A stretch of 45,017 nt of DNA, from assembly GCA_030649335.1 (NCBI GenBank), contig JAUSLL010000029.1:1-45017 (forward strand), given 5' to 3'. The stretch is from Parvibaculum sp. Its GTDB lineage: Bacteria; Pseudomonadota; Alphaproteobacteria; Parvibaculales; Parvibaculaceae. Shown one piece after another: positions 1 through 9,486 of this stretch; position 1 is the stretch's first letter, and each line of letters opens with the position of its first letter. The notes below the pieces were generated by a model that saw only the letters and a list, made by a program, of their open reading frames with translations, made no database searches and was not told where the DNA came from. The position numbers and the translations under genes are program-made.

Positions 1-32
1 CCGAGGACGCGCCGGACATGAGCATCGTCTGA
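1..32 (+). CDS. 3' end of an upstream gene, possibly enoyl-ACP reductase (fabI)
   Basis: An open frame enters from the left edge and ends in TGA at 30-32. Its visible tail reads EDAPDMSIV. The stop lies 4 bases before the aroC ATG, so the two genes are probably co-transcribed. In many alphaproteobacteria fabI lies directly upstream of aroC, and a tail of the type DAPDxSVV fits my memory of that family. Nine residues cannot prove identity, so the fabI assignment is inference from position. Confidence 0.4.
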   Translation, partial: EDAPDMSIV

Positions 33-36
33 AGCC

Positions 37-1122
37 ATGTCTCACAATACATTCGGCCATCTTTTCCGCGTGACCACCTGGGGCGAAAGCCACGGGCCGG
101 CGCTCGGCTGCGTGGTCGATGGCGCACCTGCGATGATGCCGATTACAGCTTCGGACATTCAGCATTGGCTTGATATGCGCAAGCCCGGCCAATCGCGCTT
201 CACGACGCAGCGGCGCGAACCGGACGAAGTGAAAATTCTTTCCGGCACGTTCATCGACGAGAAGTCGGGGCTTGAAGTGACGACCGGCACGCCGATTTCG
301 CTGATGATCGAGAATGTCGATCAGCGGTCGAAAGACTATGGCGACATCAAAGAAAAATTCCGGCCCGGTCATGCCGACTACACCTATTTAGCCAAATACG
401 GCATCCGTGATTATCGCGGCGGCGGGCGCTCGTCCGCGCGCGAGACAGCGGCGCGTGTTGCTGCCGGTGGTATTGCGCGCAAAGTGCTGAACGGCGTCAC
501 GATCCGTGGTGCGCTGGTGCAGATGGGCCCGCACAAGATCGACCGCGCCAACTGGAACTGGGACGAGACGGGGAACAACCCGTTCTGGTGCCCTGACGCC
601 AAGGCGGCGGCGATGTGGGAAGATTATCTCGATGGTGTGCGCAAGGCGGGATCGTCTTGCGGCGCCGTCATTGAAATCGTCGCCTCCGGTGTGCCGGTCG
701 GCTTCGGTGCGCCGATCTATGGCAAGCTTGACGGTGACCTTGCCGCTGCGCTGATGAGCATCAATGCGGTTAAAGGCGTTGAAATCGGCGACGGGTTTGC
801 GGCGGCGGCGCTGAGCGGCGAAGAAAACGCTGATGAAATGCACAGCGGCAATGCGGGTCCGATTTTCACATCGAACCATGCAGGCGGTATTCTCGGCGGC
901 ATTTCGACGGGACAAGACATTGTCGCGCGTTTTGCGGTGAAGCCGACCTCATCCATCCTTGCGCCGCGCGCCACGATCAACCGTGCGGGCGAAGACACGG
1001 AAATCCAGACCAAGGGTCGTCATGATCCGTGCGTCGGTATCCGCGCTGTGCCTGTGGGCGAAGCGATGGTGGCTTGCGTGCTCGCCGACCATTTGCTGCG
1101 CCATCGCGGCCAAAACGGATAA
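37..1122 (+). CDS. aroC: Chorismate synthase
   Basis: AroC converts 5-enolpyruvylshikimate-3-phosphate to chorismate, the last step of the shikimate pathway; it needs reduced FMN and acts in the cytoplasm. The 361-residue protein has the usual family length. It carries the first signature GESHG at residues 16-20, the second signature ([18 protein letters not shown]) near residues 128-145, and the C-terminal [18 protein letters not shown] block. The ATG at 37 follows the preceding stop by 4 bases and has only a weak GAAG ahead of it, which suggests translational coupling to the upstream gene. It ends 10 bases before the convergent methyltransferase. Nothing looks damaged. Confidence 0.97.
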   Translation: MSHNTFGHLFRVTTWGESHGPALGCVVDGAPAMMPITASDIQHWLDMRKPGQSRFTTQRREPDEVKILSGTFIDEKSGLEVTTGTPISLMIENVDQRSKDYGDIKEKFRPGHADYTYLAKYGIRDYRGGGRSSARETAARVAAGGIARKVLNGVTIRGALVQMGPHKIDRANWNWDETGNNPFWCPDAKAAAMWEDYLDGVRKAGSSCGAVIEIVASGVPVGFGAPIYGKLDGDLAAALMSINAVKGVEIGDGFAAAALSGEENADEMHSGNAGPIFTSNHAGGILGGISTGQDIVARFAVKPTSSILAPRATINRAGEDTEIQTKGRHDPCVGIRAVPVGEAMVACVLADHLLRHRGQNG

Positions 1123-1132
1123 GGCTTTACGG

Positions 1133-2173
1133 CTAGGACTTTTCAAACACCATGACTTTGGAGAGGAAGGCCGGCGTTGCGCTGGTCTGCGTGAGCCCCT
1201 GCGCGCCAAAGAGCGCGGCGAAATCTGTTGCCAAATATGACGTGAAATAGGGCTCGTGAAAGCCGATGGGGAAGACTTCGAGGAGACCGTCGAAGTCGGG
1301 CGTGTCGCCTGTTTGCAGCGCGTCCATGATGATCGCTGTGCCGCCTGGTTTCAACACACGGGCGATTTCGGCGGCGACCGTTTTACGAATTTTGGGCGGC
1401 AACTCGTGGAAGAGATAGATGCAAGCCACGATGTCTTGCGAGGCATCGGCGACGGGCATGGTTTCGGCATTGGCTTCGATGATGCTGAGCCCGCGCCGTG
1501 ACCCGTGACGGGCTTTAGCTTCCGCGACATAGGCGGGCGACAGATCAAAGGCGGTGACGTTGAGACGCGGGAAATTTGCGGCGACGTCGGCGAGGTATCC
1601 GCCTGTGCCGCAGGCGACTTCCAGCATAGCGACCTTGCGCTGATCGCGCCCCTTCAACGCCTGCGCCAATGGCACAAGGGCCTGGCGGCGCATGGCACCC
1701 GCTGTGCCGGTGAACAGGACTTCGACTTGCGTGTCGTAAAGCTTGGCAGATTTCTCGCTCATCCAGCCATCGGTCTGGTAGTGGAAATTCTGCAAATAAT
1801 AGCGCGGGAATTGTTCGCGCAATTCATCGCTCATTACTTCGGAATGATTGCGCGACAAGCGGCGCTCATCAACTTTGCGAGCATCTTTGAAAAAGCGGAG
1901 GCTGGCGGCAAGCGCGTCGGCAGGTGACGCCAACCCTGCAGGCGCACGATAGAGACCGGCGTCGATGTTGCGCCAGTCGCGTTCGAAGAGCGCGCGCATC
2001 TGGGCGGCGATGCCCTGCCATTTGGGAAAATGACCTTTGACGACGGGCTTTGTTTCGCCTTCAGGCACCAGAGGTCCGCGCATGCGGTTGAGCGCAATGT
2101 AATGGCTCGCGTACCACGCGACGCGCGCACCCTGCCCTACTCCGTAACCGATCCTCGAAAGCGGACGCGCCAT
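1133..2173 (-). CDS. Class I SAM-dependent methyltransferase, substrate unknown
   Basis: This 346-residue protein has a class I methyltransferase fold in its second half. Motif I is LEVACGTGGYL, followed by an acidic residue in VTAFDLSPAYV and the post-motif pair CIYLFHELP and RVLKPGG, as in UbiE-like enzymes. The first ~150 residues form a separate conserved-looking region (a YYLQNFHYQTDGWMS stretch) with no motif I can assign. It is the last gene of the minus-strand run and starts 6 bases after the rlmD-type gene, so they are very likely co-transcribed. The substrate cannot be read from the sequence; a small molecule or quinone-type acceptor is as likely as RNA. Confidence 0.85.
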   Translation of the reverse strand: MARPLSRIGYGVGQGARVAWYASHYIALNRMRGPLVPEGETKPVVKGHFPKWQGIAAQMRALFERDWRNIDAGLYRAPAGLASPADALAASLRFFKDARKVDERRLSRNHSEVMSDELREQFPRYYLQNFHYQTDGWMSEKSAKLYDTQVEVLFTGTAGAMRRQALVPLAQALKGRDQRKVAMLEVACGTGGYLADVAANFPRLNVTAFDLSPAYVAEAKARHGSRRGLSIIEANAETMPVADASQDIVACIYLFHELPPKIRKTVAAEIARVLKPGGTAIIMDALQTGDTPDFDGLLEVFPIGFHEPYFTSYLATDFAALFGAQGLTQTSATPAFLSKVMVFEKS

Positions 2174-2179
2174 GGCGTG

Positions 2180-3445
2180 TCACTCCTTTACGAAAGTGCC
2201 GACCAACTCAATATGGGGTGACCAAAGGAATTGGTCCACCGGCGTGACGCGCGTGAGGCGATAACCGCCGTCGATCAGCACGCGGGCGTCACGCGCGAAG
2301 GTCGCCGGATTGCAGGACACGCCGACAATAACAGGCACGGATGAGGCCGCCAGCATTTCGACCTGCGCGGCGGCACCCGCGCGCGGCGGATCGAAGACCA
2401 CGGCGTCGGTTTTCAAGAGTTCCGACATATGGATCGGGCGGCGGAAGAGATCGCGCGTCACGAGTTCGACGGGTTTCAGCTTCAGTGCCGGACCCTGCTC
2501 GCGCAATGCGCGGTCGATGGCGGCGAGAGATTTCGCTTCGCCTTCGACGCCCAGCACAGATGATTTACGCGCGAGCGCCGCTGTGAATGTGCCGCAACCG
2601 GCGAAAAGATCGACGACATGCTTGGCATCGCCCACCGCTTCCAGCACAAGGCGGACAAGGGTTTCTTCGCCTGATTTTGTGGCCTGCAGGAAAGCGCCGG
2701 GCGGCGGCATGACGCGCAGGCCCGAGAGCGTGATGGTTGGTTTGCGGCGTTCCGACAGAATGTCGCCGTCCCATGTGAGACGCGCGAGGTCGGCGGCGGT
2801 GGCGCGCTGGGCAAGGTCTGCACGTAAGGGACCGTCGGGTGCTTCCTTGCCACCGGTGACGGCAACGTCGAGGCCGGCCTCAGTGGCCGTGACAGAAAGC
2901 GAGGCGCGACCTTTGCGCGAGAGGCCGGGGGCGACGACTTCGCCCAATATGGTGAGGGCGGCTTCGATTTCCGGCACGATGAGCGGGCATTCGGACACGG
3001 CGACGATGTTGTGGCTCGCACGCGCATAGTAACCGAGCGTCACGCCCTTCTTGGTGCGGGTGGCGGCGAAAGTGGCGCGGCGGCGGGAATTGGAACCGGC
3101 TGAAATGAGTGTATCGACTTCAACGTCGATCCCGCGCGCGGACAGAGCGGCGATGACCTGAAGACGCTTCCATTCGGCGTAAGCGTTCGCCTCGACATGC
3201 TGCAAGGCGCAACCGCCGCATTGGCCGAAATGTTTGCAGGGCGGTTTGATGCGCGAGGAGGACGGCTCCAGAATTTTCAGGAGGTCGGCTTTGCCTTCGG
3301 CATTTGGGCGCACGCGGACGCGCTCACCGGCGAGCGCGAGGGGGACGAAAATCTGTGCGCCATCGACTTCGGCGACGCCATCGCCGAGGTGGCCGAGCGT
3401 GTCGATGGTGATGTCGAGTTCGTCGGTGGAGAGCGTGGATTGCAT
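2180..3445 (-). CDS. rlmD: 23S rRNA (uracil-C5)-methyltransferase, RlmD/RumA type
   Basis: The family makes 5-methyluridine in 23S rRNA using SAM and an iron-sulfur cluster. In 421 residues an N-terminal TRAM-like domain (about 1-58) is followed by cluster cysteines C70, C76, C79 and C153, spaced 6, 3 and 74, close to E. coli RumA. The SAM motif VDLFAGCGTF lies at 278-287, FDPPRAGA at 351-358, the catalytic cysteine at C378 in GVSCNP, and a terminal SPHIELVGTF block holds the likely general base glutamate. It lies downstream of tlyA after a 55-base gap with a GC-rich hairpin. The exact uridine modified (RlmC, RlmD or an alphaproteobacterial variant) is not settled by sequence alone. Confidence 0.88.
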   Translation of the reverse strand: MQSTLSTDELDITIDTLGHLGDGVAEVDGAQIFVPLALAGERVRVRPNAEGKADLLKILEPSSSRIKPPCKHFGQCGGCALQHVEANAYAEWKRLQVIAALSARGIDVEVDTLISAGSNSRRRATFAATRTKKGVTLGYYARASHNIVAVSECPLIVPEIEAALTILGEVVAPGLSRKGRASLSVTATEAGLDVAVTGGKEAPDGPLRADLAQRATAADLARLTWDGDILSERRKPTITLSGLRVMPPPGAFLQATKSGEETLVRLVLEAVGDAKHVVDLFAGCGTFTAALARKSSVLGVEGEAKSLAAIDRALREQGPALKLKPVELVTRDLFRRPIHMSELLKTDAVVFDPPRAGAAAQVEMLAASSVPVIVGVSCNPATFARDARVLIDGGYRLTRVTPVDQFLWSPHIELVGTFVKE

Positions 3446-3473
3446 TACAAATGACTTCAGAGAGGAAGATGGA

Positions 3474-3494
3474 TCCCCCGGTCAAGCCGGGGGA
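3474..3494. repeat. GC-rich palindrome of the dispersed intergenic family
   Basis: A perfect 8-bp stem (TCCCCCGG / CCGGGGGA) surrounds the 5-base loop TCAAG. It lies between tlyA and the rlmD-type gene on the minus strand. The context, GGAT before and AAGTCGG after, matches the palindromes near 9437, 31153 and 31204. There is no T-run, so it is a repeat unit that may weaken read-through rather than a standard terminator. Confidence 0.7.
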
Positions 3495-3500
3495 AGTCGG

Positions 3501-4244
3501 TCAGGATTTAGTCGCGGCCAGCAGGAACTCTTTGTTTCCGTCGCCGCCGAGGACCGGGCTTTCGGTGATGCCGAGGACGGTCCAGTGGCCGGTGCCGGTG
3601 AGCCAGTTGGTGATGTTATCGCATGTTTTTGCGTGTAAATCCGGATCGCGGACGATGCCGCCTTTGCCGACGAGGCCCTTGCCCACTTCAAACTGGGGTT
3701 TGATCAGCACGATCATACGGGCGTTTTCGGCCATAAGCCCGAGGGTTGTCGCCAGCGCCTTTTCGAGGCTGATGAAACTCACGTCGCAGGTGAGGATTTC
3801 CGGCGCGGGCGTCAGATGGGCGGCGGTCACGTCTTTGGCGTTCAACCCTTCGAGCGAGGTGACGCGCGGGTCGTCCCGTAGTGCAGGCACAAGCTGGCCA
3901 TGGCCGACGTCGATGGCGGTGACATGGGCGGCGTGGCGTTCGAGCAGGACTTGTGTGAAACCGCCGGTGGAGGCGCCGATGTCCACGCAATTCTTGCCCG
4001 CCACATCGATGCCGAAATGATCGAGCCCGTGGATGAGTTTGAGCGCGGCGCGCGAGACGTAGCCGTGAGCGGCTGAACTGACTTCGACGAGATCATCGTC
4101 GCCGACAAGCTGCGCGGGCTTGACTGCCACCTGCCCGCCGACCGACACATGACCGTCGCGGATTTCGGCCTGCGCACGGGCGCGGCTGGGCATGAGGCCA
4201 AGCTCGACCAGATGCTGGTCGAGACGCTTGCGCTCTTTGCTCAT
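3501..4244 (-). CDS. tlyA: TlyA-family rRNA 2'-O-methyltransferase (hemolysin-like)
   Basis: TlyA proteins methylate ribose 2'-OH groups of cytidines in rRNA; the older name hemolysin reflects an activity reported in some species. The 247-residue protein has an S4 RNA-binding domain at about 6-60 (RLDQHLVELG ... RDGHVSVGGQ) and an FtsJ-type methyltransferase domain with SAM motif DIGASTGGF at 88-96. The later FISLEKAL and LIKPQFEVGK blocks are also typical. Length is normal. It follows dxs by 8 bases, a pairing seen often in alphaproteobacteria. Whether it acts on both subunits, as mycobacterial TlyA does, cannot be told here. Confidence 0.93.
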   Translation of the reverse strand: MSKERKRLDQHLVELGLMPSRARAQAEIRDGHVSVGGQVAVKPAQLVGDDDLVEVSSAAHGYVSRAALKLIHGLDHFGIDVAGKNCVDIGASTGGFTQVLLERHAAHVTAIDVGHGQLVPALRDDPRVTSLEGLNAKDVTAAHLTPAPEILTCDVSFISLEKALATTLGLMAENARMIVLIKPQFEVGKGLVGKGGIVRDPDLHAKTCDNITNWLTGTGHWTVLGITESPVLGGDGNKEFLLAATKS

Positions 4245-4252
4245 GGGCTGGA

Positions 4253-6199
4253 TCAGAGCGTCGTCGGCGCGGTGGCGCGACGGGCGGCAAATTCGGCCAT
4301 CTCGCTCTGGAGACCCAAAGCGGAAAGCGCGGCCTCGACCATTGAACTTGCCGTGAGACCGGCCAGCTCATACATGCGTTCGGGTTTGTCGTGGTCGATG
4401 AAGACATCCGGAAAATGCAGCGGGCGCACTTTGAGGCCGTGATCAAGCGCACCGGAGCGGGCGAGATAATCGAGCACATGGGACGAGAAGCCGCCGACGG
4501 AACCTTCTTCGGTGATGAGCAGGACTTCATGCTCGCGCGCCAGACGCGTGATGAGGTCTTCATCGAGCGGCTTGGCAAAGCGTGCGTCGGCCACTGTCGT
4601 TGAAAGACCGAGCGCGCCGAGTTGTTCGGCGGCCTTCATCGATTCGGCGAGACGCGTGCCGAGCGAGAGGATCGCAACCTTGGTGCCCTCGCGCATGATG
4701 CGGCCCTTGCCGATTTCGAGCGGCGTGCCGATCACCGGCATTTCGATGCCGACACCTTCGCCGCGCGGATAGCGCAAGGCAGAGGGACGATCATCAATGG
4801 CGACGCAAGTGGCCACCATATGTTTCAGCTCGCATTCATCCGCTGCCGCCATGACGACGAAATCCGGCAGGCAGGAGAGATAGGCGAGATCAAACGAGCC
4901 CGCATGCGTCGGACCATCGGCACCGACGAGACCGGCGCGGTCGATGGCGAAACGCACGGGCAGACGCTGGATCGCCACGTCATGCACAACCTGATCGTAG
5001 GCGCGCTGCAGGAATGTTGAATAGATGGCGCAGAAGGGTTTGAAGCCTTCTGTGGCAAGGCCCGCCGCGAATGTGACCGCGTGTTGTTCAGCAATACCAA
5101 CGTCAAATGTGCGGTCGGGATAGAGTTTGCCGAAATGATCAAGGCCTGTGCCCGATGGCATGGCGGCGGTGATCGCCACAATCTTGTCGTCGGTTGCAGC
5201 ATGCGCGATCAGCGCGTCGGCGAAGACGCGCGTGTATTGCGGGGCATTGGGCGTGGCTTTGGCTTGCGCGCCGGTGATGACATCGAATTTATTGACGCCG
5301 TGGTATTTGTCGGCGGCGGCTTCGGCGGGCGCATAGCCCTTGCCTTTTTGCGTGACGACATGCACGAGGATGGGGCCCTCGCCTGCGTCGCGCACATTCT
5401 TCAAGACCGGCAAAAGGTGATCGAGATTGTGACCGTCGATGGGGCCGACATAGTAAAGGCCCAATTCTTCAAACAAGGTGCCGCCGGTCGCCATGCCGCG
5501 CGCATATTCCTCGGCGCGACGGGCCCGCTCTTCGATGCTTTTGGGAAAGAGTTTGGCAATTTCTTTGGCAAAATCGCGGACGGAACGATAGGCGCTGCCG
5601 GAAATGAGGCGCGCGAGATAGGCCGACATACCACCGACAGGCGGCGCGATCGACATATCATTGTCGTTCAGCACGATGATGAGGCGGCTGTCCATGGCGC
5701 CGGCGTTGTTCATGGCTTCGTAGGCCATGCCCGCGCTCATCGCGCCATCGCCGATGACGGCGACGACATTGTTTTTGCCGCCTTTGAGGTCGCGGCCAAC
5801 GGCCATGCCGAGGCCTGCGGAAATCGATGTGGAGGAATGCGCCGCGCCGAAGGGATCGTATTCGCTCTCGGCGCGTTTGGTGAAGCCTGAAAGGCCACCG
5901 GCCATGCGCAAGGTGCGGATGCGGTCGCGGCGGTTGGTCAGAATTTTATGCGGATAGGCCTGATGGCCGACGTCCCAGATGAGACGATCTTCCGGCGTGT
6001 TGAACACATAATGAAGCGCGACTGTCAGCTCAACGACGCCGAGACCGGCACCGAGATGGCCGCCTGTGACGGACACCGCATCGATTGTTTCGGCGCGCAA
6101 TTCATCCGCCACCTGACGAAGATCGCTCTCGGGCAAGCGGCGCAGATCCGCCGTGTGCGAGATGCCGTCGAGGAGTGGTGTATGCGGTTTATTGCTCAA
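4253..6199 (-). CDS. dxs: 1-deoxy-D-xylulose-5-phosphate synthase
   Basis: DXS condenses pyruvate and glyceraldehyde-3-phosphate, the first step of the MEP isoprenoid pathway, using thiamine diphosphate. I place the start at a TTG (6199), because [12 protein letters not shown] then matches the usual N-terminus and CCGAGG lies 8 bases upstream. An ATG at 6250 would add 17 atypical residues. From the TTG the protein has 648 residues, with GGHLGAGLG at 47-55, the ThDP motif beginning GDG at 150-152 and ending in NDND near 178-181, and the C-terminal transketolase domains ([14 protein letters not shown]). It follows ispA on the same strand, so both ends of FPP supply are co-expressed. Confidence 0.96.
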   Translation of the reverse strand: MSNKPHTPLLDGISHTADLRRLPESDLRQVADELRAETIDAVSVTGGHLGAGLGVVELTVALHYVFNTPEDRLIWDVGHQAYPHKILTNRRDRIRTLRMAGGLSGFTKRAESEYDPFGAAHSSTSISAGLGMAVGRDLKGGKNNVVAVIGDGAMSAGMAYEAMNNAGAMDSRLIIVLNDNDMSIAPPVGGMSAYLARLISGSAYRSVRDFAKEIAKLFPKSIEERARRAEEYARGMATGGTLFEELGLYYVGPIDGHNLDHLLPVLKNVRDAGEGPILVHVVTQKGKGYAPAEAAADKYHGVNKFDVITGAQAKATPNAPQYTRVFADALIAHAATDDKIVAITAAMPSGTGLDHFGKLYPDRTFDVGIAEQHAVTFAAGLATEGFKPFCAIYSTFLQRAYDQVVHDVAIQRLPVRFAIDRAGLVGADGPTHAGSFDLAYLSCLPDFVVMAAADECELKHMVATCVAIDDRPSALRYPRGEGVGIEMPVIGTPLEIGKGRIMREGTKVAILSLGTRLAESMKAAEQLGALGLSTTVADARFAKPLDEDLITRLAREHEVLLITEEGSVGGFSSHVLDYLARSGALDHGLKVRPLHFPDVFIDHDKPERMYELAGLTASSMVEAALSALGLQSEMAEFAARRATAPTTL

Positions 6200-6262
6200 A
6201 ACTGGAACCTCGGCACATGCCGATAAAAAGAGGCCGGATTGCCGGAACATCCGGCGGGGAGG

Positions 6263-7162
6263 TCAGACGCGGCGGTTTATAACGAAACGCGCAGCCTGAC
6301 GCAAAAGGTCGGCTTTTTCGTCAAATAAATCAAGGTGTTGGATCGCCTGCTCGGACAGCATGCGGGCCTGGTCGCGGGCGCGTTCGACCCCGAGAATCGA
6401 CACGAAAGTGGCCTTTCCGGCCTCTGCGTCCTTGCCTGTCGCCTTGCCCAATGCGGCGGCTTCTCCTTCTACATCAAGAAGATCGTCGGCAATCTGGAAG
6501 GCGAGCCCCATGTCGTGGGCGTATGCCCGCAACGCATGGCGGCGCTCGCGCGGGGCGCGACCAAGGACCGCACCCGCTTCGCAGGAAAAAGCGATCAAAG
6601 CGCCGGTTTTGAGCTGTTGAAGCCGCGTGATGGCGCCGATGTCCACGGCCTTGCCTTCGGACGCGAGATCGATCATCTGGCCACCGACCATGCCATGCGC
6701 GCCGGACGCCAGCGCCAGACGGCGGACGAGATCGACACGGACTTCGGCCAGTTCATGCGTGTCGCGGTCGGCGAGAATTTCAAAAGCGAATGTGAGAAGC
6801 GCGTCGCCCGCGAGCACGGCGGTTGCCTCGTCGAATTTGCGATGGACTGTGGGGAGGCCACGGCGGAGATCATCGTCGTCCATGCAGGGCAAATCGTCAT
6901 GGACCAGTGAATAGGTGTGGACACATTCGATGGCGGCGGCGGCACGCAGCGCCGCGCCCTTGTGGACACCGAAGAGACCAGCACTCTCGCAGACGAGAAA
7001 GGGGCGGAAACGTTTGCCACCTGCCATGATGGCGTAACGCATGGCTTCGGCGACGCGGGCTTCCGGTCCATCGGGACGCGGCAGCAGCGCGTCGAGCGTG
7101 GCTTCGACGGCGGCGCGGGCCTCGTCGATGGCAATATCGAATTGTTGCGGGCTGACGGGCAT
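6263..7162 (-). CDS. ispA: Farnesyl diphosphate synthase (short-chain polyprenyl synthase)
   Basis: The enzyme condenses isopentenyl diphosphate with dimethylallyl and geranyl diphosphate to make farnesyl diphosphate, precursor of quinone tails, hopanoids and the undecaprenyl carrier. In 299 residues it shows GGKRFRP at 48-54, the first Asp-rich motif DDLPCMDD at 89-96 with the two-residue insertion typical of bacterial FPP synthases, and the second motif DDLLD at 226-230. It starts 12 bases after xseB and is followed by dxs. The xseB-ispA-dxs order is conserved widely in proteobacteria. Geranyl or geranylgeranyl products are less likely but not excluded. Confidence 0.94.
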   Translation of the reverse strand: MPVSPQQFDIAIDEARAAVEATLDALLPRPDGPEARVAEAMRYAIMAGGKRFRPFLVCESAGLFGVHKGAALRAAAAIECVHTYSLVHDDLPCMDDDDLRRGLPTVHRKFDEATAVLAGDALLTFAFEILADRDTHELAEVRVDLVRRLALASGAHGMVGGQMIDLASEGKAVDIGAITRLQQLKTGALIAFSCEAGAVLGRAPRERRHALRAYAHDMGLAFQIADDLLDVEGEAAALGKATGKDAEAGKATFVSILGVERARDQARMLSEQAIQHLDLFDEKADLLRQAARFVINRRV

Positions 7163-7174
7163 CCGCGCTGACCT

Positions 7175-7423
7175 TTACTCGACGTCGAGGGGCTGGGTGC
7201 CTGTCGGCTCACCGCTGGCTGACAGCGTAATCTTTTCGACCTTGGCTTCGGCGGCTTTGAGGCGCTTTTCGCAATGAGCTTTGAGTGCTGTGCCGCGCTC
7301 GTAAAGCTCGATGGATTTTTCGAGCGGCGCGTTGCCGCTTTCAAGCTGCGCCACAATCTGTTCGAGCTCCGCCAGCGCATCTTCAAAATTCAGCTTTTCA
7401 ATATCGGCGTTGGGCGTGGCCAT
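7175..7423 (-). CDS. xseB: Exodeoxyribonuclease VII small subunit
   Basis: XseB is the small subunit of exonuclease VII, which degrades single-stranded DNA together with XseA; xseA is not in this window. The 82-residue protein has the characteristic N-terminal helix pair [25 protein letters not shown] and the [15 protein letters not shown] block. It lies 16 bases after the hydrolase gene and 12 before ispA, in the usual cluster. Length and composition are normal for the family. Confidence 0.95.
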   Translation of the reverse strand: MATPNADIEKLNFEDALAELEQIVAQLESGNAPLEKSIELYERGTALKAHCEKRLKAAEAKVEKITLSASGEPTGTQPLDVE

Positions 7424-7439
7424 GAAATTTCCTCAAAAG

Positions 7440-8369
7440 TTAGATCGCGGATTGCAGCGCGCGGACATGGGCTGCGGTGCTGGACTTCAGTGCGCCCAAG
7501 TCATAGCCGCCCTCGAGCGTCGAGACAACGCGGCCCGCGCAATGTTCATCGGCATAGCGCATCAACTCGAGCGTCGCCCATGCGTAATCATCGTCGGTCA
7601 GCGCCAGATTGGCGAGCGGATCGTCAGTGTGGGCGTCAAATCCGGCGGAAATGAAGATGAAATCTGGTTCAAATCGGGCGAGAGCGGGCATGACTTGCCT
7701 GGTGAAGGCCTCGCGGAATTCGGCTGAGCCCGAACCCGGCGCGAGGCAGGCGTTGACGATATTGCCCACACCACGCTCATCCGGCGCGCCAGTGCCCGGA
7801 TAAAGCGGAAACTGATGGGTGGAGGCATAGAAGAGCGAGGGGTCGGCCTCGAAGGCGGCTTGCGTGCCGTTGCCGTGGTGGACATCGAAGTCGATGACAG
7901 CGGGACGCTTCAGCCCGTGCGCGTCGCGGGCGTGGAGCGCGCCGATGGCGACATTGTTGAAGAGGCAAAAGCCCATGGCCTGATCAGGCTCGGCGTGATG
8001 TCCCGGCGGGCGGATGGCGCAGAAGGCATTGCGGGCGCGACCGGCCATGACTTCATCAACCGCATGGACGACAGCACCGGCGGCACGGAGCGCGGCTTCG
8101 ACCGAGCCCGGTGACATGGCGGTGTCGGCATCGATGCGGCGGAAGCCGGAGATGGGCGCGGCGTTGAGGATTGTCTCGACATGGATCGGTAGATGCACGC
8201 GCTCAAGCTGTTCGCCTGTGGCAAGCGGTGCGTCGGCACGGATGAGCGTGGCGAACTCCGGCGCGTCGAGTGCTGAGAGGACGGCCCGCAAGCGATCTGC
8301 GCGCTCAGGATGACCGGCGGGGGTCTCGTGGCCGAGGCAGGCCAGATGGGTGACGAGAAGGGTTTGCAT
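7440..8369 (-). CDS. Histone deacetylase-family (acetylpolyamine-type) hydrolase
   Basis: Family members remove acetyl groups from acetylated lysines or polyamines with a zinc ion. From the ATG at 8369 the protein has 309 residues. Catalytic histidines are H124-H125 in RPPGHHAE, zinc ligands are D162 and H164 in DFDVHHGNG and D245 in SAGFDAH, and the C-terminal EGGYDLGAL block is intact, so the active site looks complete. A start at 8384 would add five residues. It is the first gene of the minus-strand run; such a gene beside xseB-ispA-dxs is common in alphaproteobacteria. The natural substrate is unknown. Confidence 0.92.
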   Translation of the reverse strand: MQTLLVTHLACLGHETPAGHPERADRLRAVLSALDAPEFATLIRADAPLATGEQLERVHLPIHVETILNAAPISGFRRIDADTAMSPGSVEAALRAAGAVVHAVDEVMAGRARNAFCAIRPPGHHAEPDQAMGFCLFNNVAIGALHARDAHGLKRPAVIDFDVHHGNGTQAAFEADPSLFYASTHQFPLYPGTGAPDERGVGNIVNACLAPGSGSAEFREAFTRQVMPALARFEPDFIFISAGFDAHTDDPLANLALTDDDYAWATLELMRYADEHCAGRVVSTLEGGYDLGALKSSTAAHVRALQSAI

Positions 8370-8472
8370 GGAACTCGCGAGCACTGTGATGGGTGTGCGG
8401 CGAGTGTAGCAGGTTTGGGCGGGATGTCAGGTTTGGGGGAGCGACGGAGCGACATGAAAGTCCCTCACCCAA

Positions 8473-8554
8473 CCCTCTCCCAAATGGAGAGGGCTAAGAA
8501 AGTTTGGTGTAACTCCCTCTCCTGTTGGGAGAGGGAGGAGCGAGCAAAGCTCGC
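8473..8554. repeat. Cluster of three intergenic hairpins
   Basis: Three hairpins lie in series between the GST gene and the hydrolase gene: CCCTCTCC/GGAGAGGG (8473-8493), CTCCCTCTCC/GGAGAGGGAG (8513-8537) and GCGAGC/GCTCGC around AAA (8540-8554). The CCCTCTCCC...GGGAGAGGG pattern recurs in weaker form near 23255-23277. I read it as a dispersed intergenic repeat. It lies 3' of the GST gene and 5' of the hydrolase operon, so it may also limit read-through. Confidence 0.6.
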
Positions 8555-8575
8555 GGAGGGTGCGGGGCTTGCGCT

Positions 8576-9199
8576 CTATCCCGCAACCGTCATCGGAAAC
8601 GGTTCGCGCCAGGCGGGGAGTTCGTTCAGGCGGTCGTGCCAACGGATGATGTTGGGGAATTCGTTGAGTGGAATATGGGCGCGCGCGCCGAAGTACATGT
8701 AGATGCCGAGCGCGAAGTCGGCGACGGAGAGACGGTCGGCGACGAGGAATTTGCGGCCCTCCAGATGATCGTTGAGTACGGCGGCAAGCGTGCGGAACCG
8801 GGCTTGCGCTTCTGTGACGGCGGCGGCATTGGGGTTTGGATCGTTCAGGGCCCACGGTTTGATGATGTGCTCGAAATAGAGCGTGCCACAAGCTTGGCTG
8901 AAATGAATGGCATCCCAGAAAAGCCAGCGCAGGACTTCTATTTGGCGCTCATCACGGGGCCAGAGATCGGAGCCGGTGACTTCACAGAGGCGGATCATGA
9001 TGGCGTTTGATTCCCAGAGCGATTTATCACCTTCGGTGAGGACGGGTACTTTGCCGTTGGGGTTGAGCGCCAGATAGTCCGGCGTGCGGGCGCCGCCATT
9101 GACGATGTCGACATTGACGAATTCGACAGGGGCATCAACGTGACGGGCGAGCGCGCAGGCTTTGCGCGGGTTCGATGTGTCGGCGTAATAGAGCTTCAT
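8576..9199 (-). CDS. Glutathione S-transferase family protein
   Basis: The 207-residue protein (ATG 9199 preceded by GAGGAG) has a thioredoxin-like N-terminal domain with the cis-proline segment NPNGKVPVL and the glutathione-binding ESNAI motif. A helical C-terminal domain follows, with the N-capping-type segment VADRLSVADFALG. Such enzymes conjugate glutathione to electrophiles or reduce disulfides and peroxides. It stands alone on the minus strand. Its promoter region holds a 20-bp palindrome nearly identical to the one over the arsR start at 29366, so it may belong to that regulator's regulon. A start at 9223 would add 8 residues and ignore the Shine-Dalgarno. Confidence 0.92.
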   Translation of the reverse strand: MKLYYADTSNPRKACALARHVDAPVEFVNVDIVNGGARTPDYLALNPNGKVPVLTEGDKSLWESNAIMIRLCEVTGSDLWPRDERQIEVLRWLFWDAIHFSQACGTLYFEHIIKPWALNDPNPNAAAVTEAQARFRTLAAVLNDHLEGRKFLVADRLSVADFALGIYMYFGARAHIPLNEFPNIIRWHDRLNELPAWREPFPMTVAG

Positions 9200-9224
9200 G
9201 GGGTGTACTCCTCGCTTTTGCATT

Positions 9225-9268
9225 ACTTAACCAAATGGTAAAGTATGGAGGCGAGGTCGGAGCGTCAA
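9225..9268 (-). promoter_or_regulatory. Predicted GST promoter with ArsR-type operator
   Basis: On the minus strand TTGACG (9263-9268) is separated by 17 bases from TACTTT (9240-9245), a plausible -35/-10 pair. The imperfect palindrome ACTTAACCAAATGGTAAAGT (9225-9244; 7 of 8 arm positions pair) overlaps the -10. It matches the 20-bp palindrome at 29356-29375 at 17 of 20 positions, and the next two bases (AT) also agree. Occupancy would block initiation, so repression is the simplest reading. Confidence 0.6.
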
Positions 9269-9380
9269 GGGGGCGAGGTGGAATTTTGTTTTTGGCGGCG
9301 CGTACCGAGCGCGCGGCTTCTGGACCCCGGCACAAGGTCAGGGTGACAGAATGTTTTTCCTTTGAATGAGATAACCACAT

Positions 9381-9466
9381 CGTCTTGCCCCGGATTGACC
9401 GGGGCATCCAGTTTACTTCATTGGACTTTGCAAAGATGGATGGCCCGATCAAGTCGGGCCAAGACG
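9381..9466. repeat. Pair of inverted dispersed palindromes
   Basis: Two ~30-base units face each other: 9381-9410 (stem GCCCCGG...CCGGGGC inside CGTCTTG...CATCCA) and 9437-9466 (stem GGCCCGA...TCGGGCC inside TGGAT...AAGACG). The arrangement is the same as at 31153-31235. A degenerate relative (ACCCCGGCACAAGGTCAGGGT) lies near 9324-9344. The pair fills most of the gap between the metallo-hydrolase and GST genes, which otherwise holds only the GST promoter. Confidence 0.65.
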
Positions 9467-9486
9467 GACTTTAGCTGTGAGCGACC

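Noticed and set aside
3501..4244. True hemolysin toxin
   Set aside because: The S4 plus FtsJ-type methyltransferase layout indicates an rRNA methyltransferase; the hemolysin name is historical.
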